A stretch of DNA of 64,000 nucleotides. Origin: Nitrospirota bacterium (GTDB taxonomy: Bacteria > Nitrospirota > Nitrospiria > Nitrospirales > UBA8639). The stretch covers positions 1 to 64,000 of the forward strand of contig RFGF01000003.1 of the NCBI GenBank assembly GCA_003695915.1. Reading direction: 5' to 3'. Within the stretch, counting starts at the first letter, position 1. Each line of letters starts with the position of its first letter. The position numbers and the translations under genes were made by a program. Below are positions 18,362-28,475 of this stretch, one piece after another. The notes under the pieces are model-generated. The model did not search any database. It was not told the origin of the DNA and saw only the letters and a list, made by a program, of their open reading frames with translations.

Positions 18362-19327
18362 TCATTCGACTGTCACCGTGTACCATCCATTGCCCCACAC
18401 GGCGTACTTTCCCACATGCGTGTATTGACCGAGGAGCAAAAGGGGCAGGAATTCCGCAATGGCCCCTTCATAGGTGGCTTCGCCGATGAATCCTCCCATG
18501 TCATGCTGATGGCCGGTTTTCCACGAGCGCCGGGATCGATCTTCCCACTGCACAGCCATTCGTACCGTGCGGACATGCTCGGCACGCACGCCGAAGTGTT
18601 TGAAATCGAGCGCGAGCGTCTGATGCGCGTAAAAATAGGCGAGGGCATTGATGCGATCGCGTACGCGCTTGACGAGATGATGAAAGGCCGGCTGGCGAAC
18701 GATGGCTCCCTCGCTTTTGAGACAGGTCGGCGTATGAAAGCGCACGGTCACCCGTCCAATGTGCTGCATCGCGAGCTCATGGGCCTTTCGTTCGCATTCC
18801 GCGTAGGTCAGGCTGAGCGTGTGCGGGCGCACGATCTCGTCCTGTCCGTTGTAGATCTCGACGCCCTCGTGTGTCAGAGGGTGCTGCTGCACGACCTGGC
18901 GAATACGAAACCGACCCCGTGCGTTTCCCATCCCACGCTCTCCCAATTCGCGAAAGGTCACCAGAAAATAAGGAAACATGGCCATGGCCTTTCCCATCAG
19001 AATGAGGTCGAAGCGTAAAGGATCCATGAGACGGGACTGAGCTTCGATATCGAGCGGACGATAGACAAAGGGGCGAGGGATATCGGCGTTCCGTCGCAAC
19101 TGCTCGGCATCCGGCGGAGGACTCGGTTCGAACAGTTGGCCGTAGGGACATGTCTGTTTTTGTTGACAGCGAGCCCGACATTCGCGAGGCGTTGAACACA
19201 CGAGGCGCTTGAAGGCCAGGCTGAATGCTCCGCGCAAGGTATTGCCGGGATTATCGGGATGCAGGCACAGACGATCTTCGGGGACGAGGAAGAATCGATA
19301 CTTGGCCAAGGAAAAGCCGTCGAGCAT
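18362..19327 (-). CDS. cas6: CRISPR pre-crRNA endoribonuclease Cas6
   Basis: Cas6 cuts the repeat hairpin and leaves the 8-nt handle ACUGAAAG on the crRNA. The 321-residue protein has two ferredoxin-like folds. The C-terminal one ends in the Gly-rich RAMP motif (ATYEGAIAEFLPLLLLGQYT followed by HVGKYAVWGNGWYTV), typical of the wide Cas6 family. The N-terminal half has the pattern GNTLRGAFSLAFKRLVC with several cysteines (CRARCQQKQTCPYG), common in Cas6 of this branch. It is the first gene of the cas operon and is separated from the response regulator by a 215-bp gap with a strong hairpin. Confidence 0.9.
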   Translation of the reverse strand: MLDGFSLAKYRFFLVPEDRLCLHPDNPGNTLRGAFSLAFKRLVCSTPRECRARCQQKQTCPYGQLFEPSPPPDAEQLRRNADIPRPFVYRPLDIEAQSRLMDPLRFDLILMGKAMAMFPYFLVTFRELGERGMGNARGRFRIRQVVQQHPLTHEGVEIYNGQDEIVRPHTLSLTYAECERKAHELAMQHIGRVTVRFHTPTCLKSEGAIVRQPAFHHLVKRVRDRINALAYFYAHQTLALDFKHFGVRAEHVRTVRMAVQWEDRSRRSWKTGHQHDMGGFIGEATYEGAIAEFLPLLLLGQYTHVGKYAVWGNGWYTVTVE

Positions 19328-19486
19328 GCGTGTGGCTCACGGTTTGCGGCGTATTGTCGACTTTCGGCCGAAGACAATCAAATCGCGCCCGATGCTGCCC
19401 CGTCTTCATTCGATTGCCGCGACGAGAAAGCCCTGGCTATGCCTGCGCTTCTGTCGTGGCATCGCCCTTCATCGCTTTCGACAGCG

Positions 19487-19520
19487 TTCTCGAGGGTTCC
19501 GCTGGGAACCTTCGAGAACG
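19487..19520. terminator. Strong hairpin between response regulator and cas6
   Basis: A 15-bp stem with one G-U pair (GTTCTCGAGGGTTCC, 19487-19501, with GGAACCTTCGAGAAC, 19506-19520) and a 4-nt loop lies 22 bp after the stop of the response regulator gene. There is no U-tract, so termination is inferred. It would shield the cas operon from read-through. Confidence 0.5.
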
Positions 19521-19542
19521 CGGTGCATCGCGTTTCCACGAT

Positions 19543-19935
19543 TTAACGCATGCCTTCGTCCGGCGACGCTTCGGCTAGAACCTGGGCAATCGCACCCGCC
19601 AACGTGCGGAAGTCATAGGGTTTCGGGATCACTTTTTTGGCCCCGGCCTTGAAGGCCCGCTGGACGAGATCCTCGGTCAATCGACCGCTCACGAGAATCG
19701 CCGGGATTGTATGCCAGACCGGATGTCCTTGGAGTGCCTCCAGCAACGCGAGTCCATCCATGACCGGCATGTGCAGATCCGTGATGACGAGATGAATCGT
19801 CTGGGTGCATTCGAGAACGGCCAAGGCCTCCGCGCCGTGTTCCGTACAGACGTGATCGTACCCGAGATAGTTCAACAGATCGCGCAAAAGAGCCTGAGCG
19901 AACCGATCGTTTTCAACAATCAGAATACGGCGCAT
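19543..19935 (-). CDS. Single-domain response regulator (CheY-like receiver)
   Basis: The 130-residue protein is a receiver domain and nothing else: acidic pair (IVENDRF), phospho-acceptor Asp in VITDLHMPVMDG, the Thr/Ser site replaced in the ILVSGR segment (Ser), and Lys in VIPKPYD. It has no output domain, so it should act by protein contact or in a phosphorelay. No kinase gene lies nearby. It is transcribed in the same direction as the cas operon and just upstream of it, but a hairpin separates them. A link to CRISPR control is only suggested by position. Confidence 0.9.
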   Translation of the reverse strand: MRRILIVENDRFAQALLRDLLNYLGYDHVCTEHGAEALAVLECTQTIHLVITDLHMPVMDGLALLEALQGHPVWHTIPAILVSGRLTEDLVQRAFKAGAKKVIPKPYDFRTLAGAIAQVLAEASPDEGMR

Positions 19936-20260
19936 CGCACACAGAGAGACCGTTCTCTCGCTAGACAGGTCTTCTCGAACGATCAGGACAGCGCGGAGGT
20001 TTCGACGGCCTGACCTGATCCCTGCTCGTTTTCGATGGCCGGCGACTGCTAAGACTCGCGGCTGACCGGTCGATCTTCGAAGGTCACATCATCAAACGCC
20101 ACACAGTACCGAGTCGTCGATCGTGCTCGTGTTGCCCTTCCTGGACGTGTGTTGAGATTCCCGCCGACCGTGACGAAAAGACTCACAGGCCCGTGTAACA
20201 CATTCGTACAAAAATGAAAAGCAGGCACTTTTTGGTAAGGGTTGAAAATTTAGCCATATG

Positions 20261-20275
20261 TGTTAATACGTAACA
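20261..20275. promoter_or_regulatory. Inverted repeat upstream of the HxlR-type gene
   Basis: TGTTA-ATACG-TAACA lies 31 bp before the start codon of the HxlR-type regulator, in an AT-rich part of a 371-bp gap (19936-20306) that is otherwise empty. It has the size and symmetry of a winged-helix dimer site, so autoregulation is plausible. Confidence 0.45.
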
Positions 20276-20306
20276 ATACATTCGACCCCTGCCTGGAGGC
20301 GCAGCG

Positions 20307-20642
20307 ATGACCACGAGAACAGAGAATGTCTTTTCTATCGCAGAAAAGGTCTTGGGCTGCAAATGGATGCTTCAGATTCTTCACCACATCAGCAAAAACG
20401 TGAACCGCCCGAGTGCCTTGGAACGCGCGATTCCCGGATTGACGACCAAAGTCTTAAATGAACGGCTTCGCACGTTACTGCGTTTTGGCATTCTGGAGAA
20501 GAACAGTTTTCGCGAATCGCCGCCGCGCGTCGAGTATCGGCTTACGAGATTCGGTCGGCGTTTGGTCTCGATCCTCGAACAACTCGAAGCGCTCCAGCAC
20601 GAGATCGCGCGCTCGAATTCCGAACAGCGGCGGTCATCCTGA
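20307..20642 (+). CDS. HxlR-family winged-helix transcriptional regulator
   Basis: The 111-residue protein matches the HxlR/MarR-like winged helix: KVLGCKWMLQILHHIS, then the recognition-helix region LTTKVLNERLRTLLRFGILEK and the wing PPRVEYRLTRFGRRLVSIL. Such proteins bind palindromes as dimers and often respond to stress signals through cysteines; here only one Cys (C18) is present. GGAGG lies 7 bp before ATG. It is convergent with nuoN. Its targets are unknown, apart from a possible site in its own promoter. Confidence 0.88.
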   Translation: MTTRTENVFSIAEKVLGCKWMLQILHHISKNVNRPSALERAIPGLTTKVLNERLRTLLRFGILEKNSFRESPPRVEYRLTRFGRRLVSILEQLEALQHEIARSNSEQRRSS

Positions 20643-20736
20643 GACTTCTAGAGAGACCCAGCATCCTGGCTTCACGGGTAGAATCGAGAGAGCTGGCCTG
20701 CTGCGCATGCACTCCTCGCATGGAGCGCATCACCGA

Positions 20737-22218
20737 TCAGGGGAGAGGAATGGCTGACGAAAGCGTGACAGCGACCAAGGGACCGGGATAGAGACCGAGG
20801 ATCACCACTCCGGCGACGGCGCAGGCCAGAACCACGGCTGTCGCCGGGGTCAGCGCTAAGCGCGTCTCCTGCAGTTGCGCGGCACTGGGTTCGCGCATGT
20901 ACATCACCATCACGACCCGCAAATAATAAAAGGCCGACACGGCGGCAAAGATCAGTCCCACGACGACCAACCACGTAAGCCCCGCATCGATGGCAGGCAT
21001 GAAGAGATAGAGTTTCCCGATGAACCCGGCCGTCGGCGGAATGCCGGCCAAGGACACCATAAAGACCAGCATGAGAAACGCCGCGCCTTTGTGCCGCCGC
21101 GCCAAGCCGGCAAAATCATCGAGCTCGTCGCCTTCGAGTCCGCCTCGCCGCAAGATGGCGACGATGGCAAACGCTCCCAACGTCATAAACGAATAGACCG
21201 CTAAATACAGCATGACGCTCGAGACACCGCGCGCAACCAGCGGGTCGCCATTGGCGGCGGAACTCGCGACGACGAGACCGATCAACGCATAGCCGGCATG
21301 GGCGATGCTGGAATAGGCTAACATCCGCTTGACGTTCGTTTGCACGACCGCCACGATATTCCCGAGCATGATCGTGACCAAGCACACCGCAAGGATCAAT
21401 CCATTCCAGTTCGGTTTCACGCCTCCAAAGCCTTCGAGGAAGACACGCAGGAACGTGGCGAAGCTCGCGGCTTTCGATGCGACAGCCATGAAGGCCGTAA
21501 CCGTGGTGGGCGCGCCTTGATAGACATCCGGCGTCCACATGTGAAACGGCACCGCGGCGACTTTGAATCCGAAGCCTACGACAAGGAGTGCCAAGGCGAT
21601 CAGCACCAGGGGATCGTCCAACCCACGGGCCGTCACCCCCTGCGCAATCTCCTCGAGGCGCGTGCTCCCGGTGGTGCCATAAAATAGCGAGATGCCATAC
21701 AGCATGATGCCGGATGAAAAGGACCCGAGCACGAAATATTTCGCCGAGGCTTCGATCGACCGTGGTTCGAACCGCTTGAAGCCCGCCATAACATACAGGG
21801 AAATGGACATGAGCTCGATGCCCAAATAGATCGTCAACAGATCGGCACCCGAGACCATGATCATCATGCCGGCGAGGGACAGGAGCACGAACCCGTAGAA
21901 TTCCGCCAGGTCAATGCGTTCTTCTTTCAAGTGGGTGAGCGAGAGGAGGATCGTGAGTCCCGAGACCAGATACAGCAACAGCTTCCAAAAAGCCGCATAG
22001 GCATCGAGGACCACCAAGCGATTAAAAGCGAAGACGCGATCGCCCATGGATCCAGCCGTAATCAAGAAGCAGAGGAACACAGTCCCCAATGCGGCCCAGG
22101 CTAAAGAGTCTTTCTTCGATGCCGGCGTGATGGGGTCCAACACCAGAATGAGGCAGGCCGCCCCTACCACGAGCAATTCCGGGACAATGGCAAGAAGATC
22201 GGCAAGAGGGAGCGTCAT
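20737..22218 (-). CDS. nuoN: NADH-quinone oxidoreductase subunit N
   Basis: NuoN is one of three antiporter-like proton channels in the membrane arm of complex I. The 493-residue, strongly hydrophobic protein shows the Mrp/antiporter domain (DLLTIYLGIELMSISLYVM with the key Glu, then KVAAVPFHMWTPDVYQGAPT with the Lys in the broken helix and MLAYSSIAHAGYALIG). The start overlaps the nuoM stop by 4 bp. It is the last gene of the nuo operon and converges with the HxlR gene. Confidence 0.97.
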   Translation of the reverse strand: MTLPLADLLAIVPELLVVGAACLILVLDPITPASKKDSLAWAALGTVFLCFLITAGSMGDRVFAFNRLVVLDAYAAFWKLLLYLVSGLTILLSLTHLKEERIDLAEFYGFVLLSLAGMMIMVSGADLLTIYLGIELMSISLYVMAGFKRFEPRSIEASAKYFVLGSFSSGIMLYGISLFYGTTGSTRLEEIAQGVTARGLDDPLVLIALALLVVGFGFKVAAVPFHMWTPDVYQGAPTTVTAFMAVASKAASFATFLRVFLEGFGGVKPNWNGLILAVCLVTIMLGNIVAVVQTNVKRMLAYSSIAHAGYALIGLVVASSAANGDPLVARGVSSVMLYLAVYSFMTLGAFAIVAILRRGGLEGDELDDFAGLARRHKGAAFLMLVFMVSLAGIPPTAGFIGKLYLFMPAIDAGLTWLVVVGLIFAAVSAFYYLRVVMVMYMREPSAAQLQETRLALTPATAVVLACAVAGVVILGLYPGPLVAVTLSSAIPLP

Positions 22219-23789
22219 GGTTCCTGATCTAGCCTACTTTCAAGACCTGCTGGCTCGAATGGTCGAGTGCCGCTCGATAGGCGGATGACGTTCTCTTGAA
22301 CCGCACGCGGAGCCTCGGCGGTCATGACTAAGCCCTGACGCGCCAGCAATTGGTCCACGCTGGCATGCATCACATCCAAGACAGGCTTGGGGTAGAGCCC
22401 GATCCAAAACACGAATCCCACGAGTGGCACGAGCATCCCGAATTCCCGCCAATTCACATCGACCAGTTTCCGTGACGGCTCCACCCCTGGCATGCCGTAC
22501 ACGACGCGTTGCACCATATAGAGGATGTAGGCCGCAGCCAAAATCACGCCCAACGCGGCCAATGTGGCGACGAACTTATCCCACACGAAGGCCCCGACCA
22601 AGACGAAAAACTCGCCCACGAAACTATTCATGCCCGGCAACCCCACGGAGGACAACGCGAAAATAACGAAGAACGTCGCATACCGCGGCATGGGCTTCGC
22701 CAAACCGGCGTTGTCCACGATCTGCCGGCTGTGCGTCCGCTCATAAATGATCCCCACGCACATGAACAAGGCACCGGTCGTGATTCCATGATTGATCATT
22801 TGCAAAATGGCGCCTTCGATCCCTTGCGGGTTCATCGCGAAAATCCCCAAGGTGACGAAACCCATATGGCTGACGCTGGAGTACGCGATGAGTTTCTTGA
22901 GATCTTCTTGCGCCAAGGCCATGTACGCCCCGTAAATAATGGCAATGACCGAGAGCACCATCATCAGCGGCGTAAACGTCGCCGACGCATCGGGAAGCAT
23001 CGGGAGCGAAAACCGGAGAAAACCGTATGTGCCCATTTTCAACAAGACGCTCGCCAGAATGACGCTGCCCGCCGTAGGGGCTTCGACGTGCGCATCGGGC
23101 AACCATGTATGAAATGGAAACATGGGCACTTTGACGGCGAACGCCGCGAACATAGCGAGAAACAGCCAGAACTGGAGATCCTTGGCATAGGAAGCCTGGC
23201 TGAGTGCCAGGATATCGAACGTCTGTCCACCTTGAAAATATAGGACGATCAAGGCCACGAGCAGCAAGATGCTTCCGGCCAACGTGTACAAGAAGAACTT
23301 GATGGCGGCATAGATCCGATTGGGTCCGCCCCACACGCCGATCAAGAGATACATGGGGATGAGCATCGTTTCCCAGAAAATGTAGAACAGCACGAAATCC
23401 AGGGCACAGAATACCCCGATCGTCGCCGTCTCCATCACCAACAGGCTGATCATGAATTCCTTGACGCGCTTCTCGATCGCGGTCCAGGACACGAGCACGC
23501 ACAACGGCGTCAAAAACGTGGTGAGGAGCACGAGCGGTAGGCTGATGCCATCGATCCCTAATGCGTAATAAATGGGCGGAGAGGCGATCCATCGATGCCG
23601 TTCGACAAATTGCATGCCGGCAGAGGATGGATCGAAAAGCGCCCAGAGTGGGAGCGACAGCAGGAGCACCAACGTGGAGCAAGCCAAGGCGATCTGACGG
23701 GCCAGGGATTCTTTCGCCACGGCAATCATGCCTGCGCCCACCAACGGCAGGAAGATGATCAACGTTAACCAGGGGAACCCGTTGGTCAT
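22215..23789 (-). CDS. nuoM: NADH-quinone oxidoreductase subunit M
   Basis: NuoM is a proton-pumping antiporter-like subunit in the membrane arm. Visible features are the Glu-bearing helix (ETMLIPMYLLIGVWGG), the broken-helix Lys segment (FAVKVPMFPFHTWLPDAHVEAP) and KKLIAYSSVSHMGFVTLG. ATG 23789 (MTNGFPWL) has GGGGAGA about 10 bp upstream; an in-frame start at 23825 lacks support. 524 residues is normal. There is one NuoM only, not the doubled NuoM seen in some Nitrospira complex I variants. Confidence 0.96.
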   Translation of the reverse strand: MTNGFPWLTLIIFLPLVGAGMIAVAKESLARQIALACSTLVLLLSLPLWALFDPSSAGMQFVERHRWIASPPIYYALGIDGISLPLVLLTTFLTPLCVLVSWTAIEKRVKEFMISLLVMETATIGVFCALDFVLFYIFWETMLIPMYLLIGVWGGPNRIYAAIKFFLYTLAGSILLLVALIVLYFQGGQTFDILALSQASYAKDLQFWLFLAMFAAFAVKVPMFPFHTWLPDAHVEAPTAGSVILASVLLKMGTYGFLRFSLPMLPDASATFTPLMMVLSVIAIIYGAYMALAQEDLKKLIAYSSVSHMGFVTLGIFAMNPQGIEGAILQMINHGITTGALFMCVGIIYERTHSRQIVDNAGLAKPMPRYATFFVIFALSSVGLPGMNSFVGEFFVLVGAFVWDKFVATLAALGVILAAAYILYMVQRVVYGMPGVEPSRKLVDVNWREFGMLVPLVGFVFWIGLYPKPVLDVMHASVDQLLARQGLVMTAEAPRAVQENVIRLSSGTRPFEPAGLESRLDQEP

Positions 23790-23895
23790 GCTGGTCGTCT
23801 CCCCTTGTCCGACACGAGCGAGCAAGCTCCGACGTGCCGCGGCGGCGTGTTCGAGTATGGAACACTCGTCATGCTGTTACTCCACCCCCCAGGTC

Positions 23896-25788
23896 TCAAT
23901 ACAACAAATAGACGGTCAAAATGATCATGGCACCGGCCGTCATCCCCAATGCATAATGTTGGGTCTCGCCGCTTTGGAGCAACCGGATAAGCCATCCGCA
24001 CCACGCGACGGCACGGGCCGTGCCGTTGACCGCTCCGTCGATCACGGCCATATCGATTCGTTTCCACAAACGGTTCGCCATCTGGAACGTCGGATTCACG
24101 AACAGCGCATCGTACAGATCGTCCACATACCACTTGTGCAAGGAGAGCTGATACAGGGACTGCCATCGTGCCGCCCATCGATCGGGCAAGGACGGTAATC
24201 GGACGTACGCGACATAGGCCATGTAGATTCCGAAGATCCCCAACACCGTCGCGACTCCTCCGATCAGCCAGGCCTCGCTGCCATGATGATCGCCGATGCC
24301 GGTGGGGAAACTCGGCCGGAGAAAGTCCGGGATGCCCAGATAGCCCGTGACAATGCTCAGCACGGCGAGAATCACTAACGGAACCGTCATCACCTTGGGG
24401 GGCTCATGGATATGGTCAGCATGATGGGGATCGACGCGCGATTCACCCCAAAAAGTCACGAACACCAATCGAAAACTGTAAAAGGCCGTCAAAAACGCCG
24501 TGAACAATCCCAGAACCGTAAGAACCTTTCCCAAGCCGCCAGCCATCCAGGAGGCCACCAACAATTCATCTTTACTGAAAAACCCTGCTGTGAACGGGAA
24601 CCCGGCGAGCGCCAGCGACCCGATCACGAATGTCCAATAGGTGACGGGAAGACGGTCTTTGAGTCCGCCCATGCGTCGCATGTCTTGTTCGTGATGCAGC
24701 GCGATGATGACCGACCCGCATCCTAAAAACAGCAACGCTTTGAACGCGCCGTGGGTCAAGAGGTGATAGATGCCTGCCACATAGGCCCCGAGCCCGCAGG
24801 CCATCATCATGTATCCCAACTGGCTCAGCGTGGAGTAGGCCACAATGCGTTTGATGTCGGTCTGGGTGAGTGCAATGGTCGCTCCCAACACCATGGTTAT
24901 TCCGCCAACGAGCGCCACGACGTCCATGGCCATTGGAGAGAGCGAATACAGGGGCGCGAGACGGGCGACCATAAACACCCCTGCCGTGACCATCGTCGCG
25001 GCATGGATGAGAGCGGAAATGGGCGTCGGACCTTCCATGGCATCGGGAAGCCACACGTGCAAGGGCACTTGGGCGGATTTGCCGACGGCTCCGACGAACA
25101 AGAGCAGGGTGAGGAGGGTGATCGTCGAGACTTCCCAGTGACCGCCGATGCTCGCCAGGAGGTTGATCGGCGTTGTGGCCAACGATGGGGCTTTGGCAAA
25201 CGCCTCGTGATACGCCAAGCTCCCGACGCTCGTCAAAACCAGCAAGATGCCCAGTAGGAAGCCGAAATCGCCTACGCGATTCACGATGAAGGCTTTAGTC
25301 GCGGCGGCACGCGCGGATTGGCGCTCGTACCAGTGCCCGATCAATAAATACGAACAGAGTCCCACCGCCTCCCAAAACACGAACAATTGCAGGAAATTAT
25401 CGGCCATGACCAGCATCAGCATGGAAAAGGTAAACAACGCGATGTTGGCAAAAAATCGGGCATACCCCGGTTCGCCGTGCATATAGCCGATGGTGTAGAT
25501 GTGGACCAAGGAGCTGACAATGGTCACGAGCAACAACATGGCGACCGTGAGCTGATCGACATAGAGCCCCAAGTCGATGGTGAAATCACCGGAGACTGCC
25601 CAGGTGTACAGTTGAATGGAAAGCGTCCGGCCTGAGGCCACTTCCCAAAACGCGGCGACCGATAACACGAAGGACAGCAGCACCGCGGGCACGGCCACCC
25701 AATGACTGCGGTCTCGCAACCAGTGACCGAAGAGCCCGATGACGAGAAAGGCGAAGAAAGGTAGGAGCGGGATTAAGACGTATAGCAT
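23896..25788 (-). CDS. nuoL: NADH-quinone oxidoreductase subunit L
   Basis: NuoL is the distal proton channel, with the long lateral helix at its C-terminus. The 630-residue protein has VFWEAVGLCSYLLIGHWYER (Glu helix), KSAQVPLHVWLPDAMEGPTP (Lys helix), and IVAYSTLSQLGYMMMACGLG. The C-terminal 100 residues contain the lateral helix and a final transmembrane anchor (ALGMTAGAMIILTVYLLY). It starts 4 bp after the nuoK stop. Confidence 0.97.
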   Translation of the reverse strand: MLYVLIPLLPFFAFLVIGLFGHWLRDRSHWVAVPAVLLSFVLSVAAFWEVASGRTLSIQLYTWAVSGDFTIDLGLYVDQLTVAMLLLVTIVSSLVHIYTIGYMHGEPGYARFFANIALFTFSMLMLVMADNFLQLFVFWEAVGLCSYLLIGHWYERQSARAAATKAFIVNRVGDFGFLLGILLVLTSVGSLAYHEAFAKAPSLATTPINLLASIGGHWEVSTITLLTLLLFVGAVGKSAQVPLHVWLPDAMEGPTPISALIHAATMVTAGVFMVARLAPLYSLSPMAMDVVALVGGITMVLGATIALTQTDIKRIVAYSTLSQLGYMMMACGLGAYVAGIYHLLTHGAFKALLFLGCGSVIIALHHEQDMRRMGGLKDRLPVTYWTFVIGSLALAGFPFTAGFFSKDELLVASWMAGGLGKVLTVLGLFTAFLTAFYSFRLVFVTFWGESRVDPHHADHIHEPPKVMTVPLVILAVLSIVTGYLGIPDFLRPSFPTGIGDHHGSEAWLIGGVATVLGIFGIYMAYVAYVRLPSLPDRWAARWQSLYQLSLHKWYVDDLYDALFVNPTFQMANRLWKRIDMAVIDGAVNGTARAVAWCGWLIRLLQSGETQHYALGMTAGAMIILTVYLLY

Positions 25789-25792
25789 CCCC

Positions 25793-26098
25793 TTACCATT
25801 TCAACAACCGAAAGTCGTCCACATTGATGCTGACGGCATGGCGGTAGAGCGCAATGATGATCGCTAACCCCACGGCGACTTCTGCGGCGGCGACGGTAAG
25901 GGCGAAAAACACGAAGACTTGGCCCGACAGATTTCCGAGGTAGGACGAGAACGCCACGAAGTTGATATTCGTAGCGTTGAGCATCAATTCGATGGACAAC
26001 AAAATGATAATAATATTCCGACGAATCAAGACGCCGACTAGTCCGATGACGAAGACCAGCCCGCTCAAAATCAAATAATAGGTAATCGGGACGGCCAT
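25793..26098 (-). CDS. nuoK: NADH-quinone oxidoreductase subunit K
   Basis: NuoK has three transmembrane helices with two conserved glutamates used in proton transfer: E in [18 protein letters not shown] and E in [19 protein letters not shown]. It is 101 residues, the usual length. ATG 26098 overlaps the nuoJ stop by one base (TGATG). A longer open frame reaching 26596 is a shadow of nuoJ in another frame. Confidence 0.96.
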   Translation of the reverse strand: MAVPITYYLILSGLVFVIGLVGVLIRRNIIIILLSIELMLNATNINFVAFSSYLGNLSGQVFVFFALTVAAAEVAVGLAIIIALYRHAVSINVDDFRLLKW

Positions 26099-26754
26099 CA
26101 GGACTTGGGCTCCAACAATCCTTTTTTGGAAAGAATCACGGCACCGATCATGGCGACGAGCAGAATTAACGAGGCGATTTCGAACGGGAACAAATAGGCG
26201 GAATACAAGACCTCGCCGATGGATTCGGTATTTCCAGCCACCATCGTGTCCGATTGAACCGCGGGTGTAAAGAACACGTGCTGAGTGCCCTTTTGGAGCG
26301 ACAACACAAAGGCTTCCCCCAGGAGAACCAAGCCCAACAGTACCGCCACCGTCGCCTGCCGATGAAACCGTTCCTCGCGCTTGACGTTCAGAAGCATGAC
26401 GACAAAAAGGTACAGGACCAGGATGGCTCCGGCATAGACGATAATGTGAATGGCGGCAAGAAACTCGGCGTGCAAGGTGACATAAAGACCGGCGACGTGA
26501 AAGAACATCACCAGCAGCGACAGCGCGCTGTAGACGGGATTCCGAGAGGCCACGACCAAGGCGGCCGTGATGACGATGACGCTGGCGAAGTAACAAAAGA
26601 CAAGCTGAGCCATGATGCTGCGGTTAGGGGTTAGCCACTCCAACGCATCCAGATAATTGCCGTCGCCGTGCACATCGGCTTTGCTGGCGAACCCTCCGGC
26701 ACTTCCCCACAGGCCGTTCAGCGCGACTCCCCTCTGCCTCTTTGTGTACGACAT
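26098..26754 (-). CDS. nuoJ: NADH-quinone oxidoreductase subunit J
   Basis: NuoJ has five transmembrane helices, the third of which ([20 protein letters not shown]) carries the pi-bulge that links quinone chemistry to pumping. The family normally starts close to the first helix, here at ATG 26613 ([14 protein letters not shown]). ATG 26754, however, has a GAGGTG site at 9-bp spacing and lies 13 bp after nuoI, while 26613 has no visible site. The longer form adds 47 polar, Gly-rich residues. I list the longer form and regard the start as open. Confidence 0.9.
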   Translation of the reverse strand: MSYTKRQRGVALNGLWGSAGGFASKADVHGDGNYLDALEWLTPNRSIMAQLVFCYFASVIVITAALVVASRNPVYSALSLLVMFFHVAGLYVTLHAEFLAAIHIIVYAGAILVLYLFVVMLLNVKREERFHRQATVAVLLGLVLLGEAFVLSLQKGTQHVFFTPAVQSDTMVAGNTESIGEVLYSAYLFPFEIASLILLVAMIGAVILSKKGLLEPKS

Positions 26755-26767
26755 TCATCGTGGCACC

Positions 26768-27328
26768 TCAGTCGTCTTTTGGCGGCAGGTGGTGAAAGGC
26801 GACGTTGAAGTACGCCACGTTCGGATGCTGAAATTCCAACGGCTTCTCGCGCACGGGAAAGGCACGGTCGCCGATCGCCAATAATTGTTCTTTACATAAC
26901 AACAAATCCCGTTTGTCGTACACGGCCCATTCGTATTCCTGCGACATCCCCAAGGCATCGACAGGACAGGCCTGCACGCATAAACCGCAAAACAAACACC
27001 GCGTCATATCCATATAATATTCTTTGGCATACCGCTTCGTGGGTTCACCCGGAACCTCCGCGCTATAGACCCGAATGACCCGAGAAGGACAGGCCGCCTC
27101 GCACAGATCACAGCCCACGCATTTCTCCGTCCCATCGTCGTATCGCAGCAAGGCGAGCATGCCGCGATAGTTGTGCGGAAGCGGTTTCCGCTCATGCGGA
27201 TATTGGATCGTGACTGGACGATAGTGAAGGAAGTGCATCAACGTGGCCTTCATCCCCATGAGAATTTCATAAAACGTGAGCGTTTTGACCCATTGGCGGA
27301 ATTTGACGCTCGCTCCCCTCATCGTCAT
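26768..27328 (-). CDS. nuoI: NADH-quinone oxidoreductase subunit I
   Basis: NuoI carries clusters N6a and N6b that pass electrons to N2. Both 4Fe-4S motifs are intact: [12 protein letters not shown] and [15 protein letters not shown] 27328 ([10 protein letters not shown]) overlaps the nuoH stop as ATGA; a longer frame to 27403 is only a read-back into nuoH. The product has 186 residues with the amphipathic N-terminal helix expected for a membrane-bound peripheral subunit. Confidence 0.96.
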   Translation of the reverse strand: MTMRGASVKFRQWVKTLTFYEILMGMKATLMHFLHYRPVTIQYPHERKPLPHNYRGMLALLRYDDGTEKCVGCDLCEAACPSRVIRVYSAEVPGEPTKRYAKEYYMDMTRCLFCGLCVQACPVDALGMSQEYEWAVYDKRDLLLCKEQLLAIGDRAFPVREKPLEFQHPNVAYFNVAFHHLPPKDD

Positions 27329-28386
27329 GCTCCCGGGAACAAATAGGCCAACACCGAAGTGACCACGATATTGCCCAATGCAATCGGCAAGAGGACTTTC
27401 CACCCGAATCGCATGAGCTGGTCATAGCGAAGCCGTGGCAACGTCGCACGCAGCCAGAAGAACAAGAACAAAAAGAAATAGACTTTCAACGTAAACCAGA
27501 TGAGTCCCGTCAGCCAGGCCCATTCGCCTGGCGCTTGCAGAAAGGGCAAAGGCGCATGCCAGCCGCCGAAAAAGAGGATTGAGGCCACACACGACACCAG
27601 AATCATGCTCGCGTACTCGGCGAGAAAGAAAAAGGCAAAGCGCATCCCGCTGTATTCGGTAAAGAAGCCGGCGACCAATTCGCTTTCAGCTTCTGGCAGA
27701 TCGAAGGGCAGACGGTTGGTTTCCGCGACCGAGGCAATCAGAAAAATCACGAAGGCCACAGCTTGAGGTGCCGGCAACGCAAAGAAATACCAATTCCAAA
27801 ACCCGCCGGCTTGCGCTTCCGCGATCTTGACCAAACTCAACGATCCGGCGAGGAGCAGCACGCCGACGATCGACAATCCGACGTTCAACTCGTAACTGAT
27901 CAATTGGGCCGCCGATCGCAGTCCGCCCAGCAGCGAGTATTTGCTGTTCGATGACCAGCCCCCCAAGATAATGCCATAGGCCCCGATCGAGGCGAACGCG
28001 AGAATGTACAGAATGCCGATATTGATGTCGCTGATAATGAACGGCTTGAATTCGACGCCGGCCATGTTGATCGTCAGGGGAGGGCCGAACGGAATCACGG
28101 CAAACCCGATCAAAGCCGGAACCAAGGAGATGACCGGTGCCAGACTGAACATCAACCGGTTTGCACCGGCAGGGATGATATCTTCCTTAAAAAAGAGTTT
28201 GAGCCCATCCGCAATCGGCTGCAGAATGCCATACGGCCCGACTTCCATGGGTCCCATTCGATCCTGCATCCAACCGAGCACCTTTCGTTCCAACAAAGTC
28301 AAGAACGCCACGGTCAGGAGCACGACACCCATGACCACGCCGATCTGAACGACCGTCAATGTCAGTCTTACACCCGTCTCGATCAC
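27325..28386 (-). CDS. nuoH: NADH-quinone oxidoreductase subunit H
   Basis: NuoH forms the floor of the quinone site with NuoB and NuoD. The 353-residue membrane protein has the loop [21 protein letters not shown], then [15 protein letters not shown], and the conserved acidic loop [18 protein letters not shown]. All are family hallmarks. It overlaps nuoI by 4 bp and follows nuoG after an 89-bp gap. Confidence 0.97.
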   Translation of the reverse strand: MIETGVRLTLTVVQIGVVMGVVLLTVAFLTLLERKVLGWMQDRMGPMEVGPYGILQPIADGLKLFFKEDIIPAGANRLMFSLAPVISLVPALIGFAVIPFGPPLTINMAGVEFKPFIISDINIGILYILAFASIGAYGIILGGWSSNSKYSLLGGLRSAAQLISYELNVGLSIVGVLLLAGSLSLVKIAEAQAGGFWNWYFFALPAPQAVAFVIFLIASVAETNRLPFDLPEAESELVAGFFTEYSGMRFAFFFLAEYASMILVSCVASILFFGGWHAPLPFLQAPGEWAWLTGLIWFTLKVYFFLFLFFWLRATLPRLRYDQLMRFGWKVLLPIALGNIVVTSVLAYLFPGA

Positions 28387-28475
28387 GAACCGCTTCCTCC
28401 TTTACTCGATTCTCGTTGTGTGGAGACCGCTCTTTTCGTCTGTGACCCGTGCATGATACCGACTCCTGGAGAACC

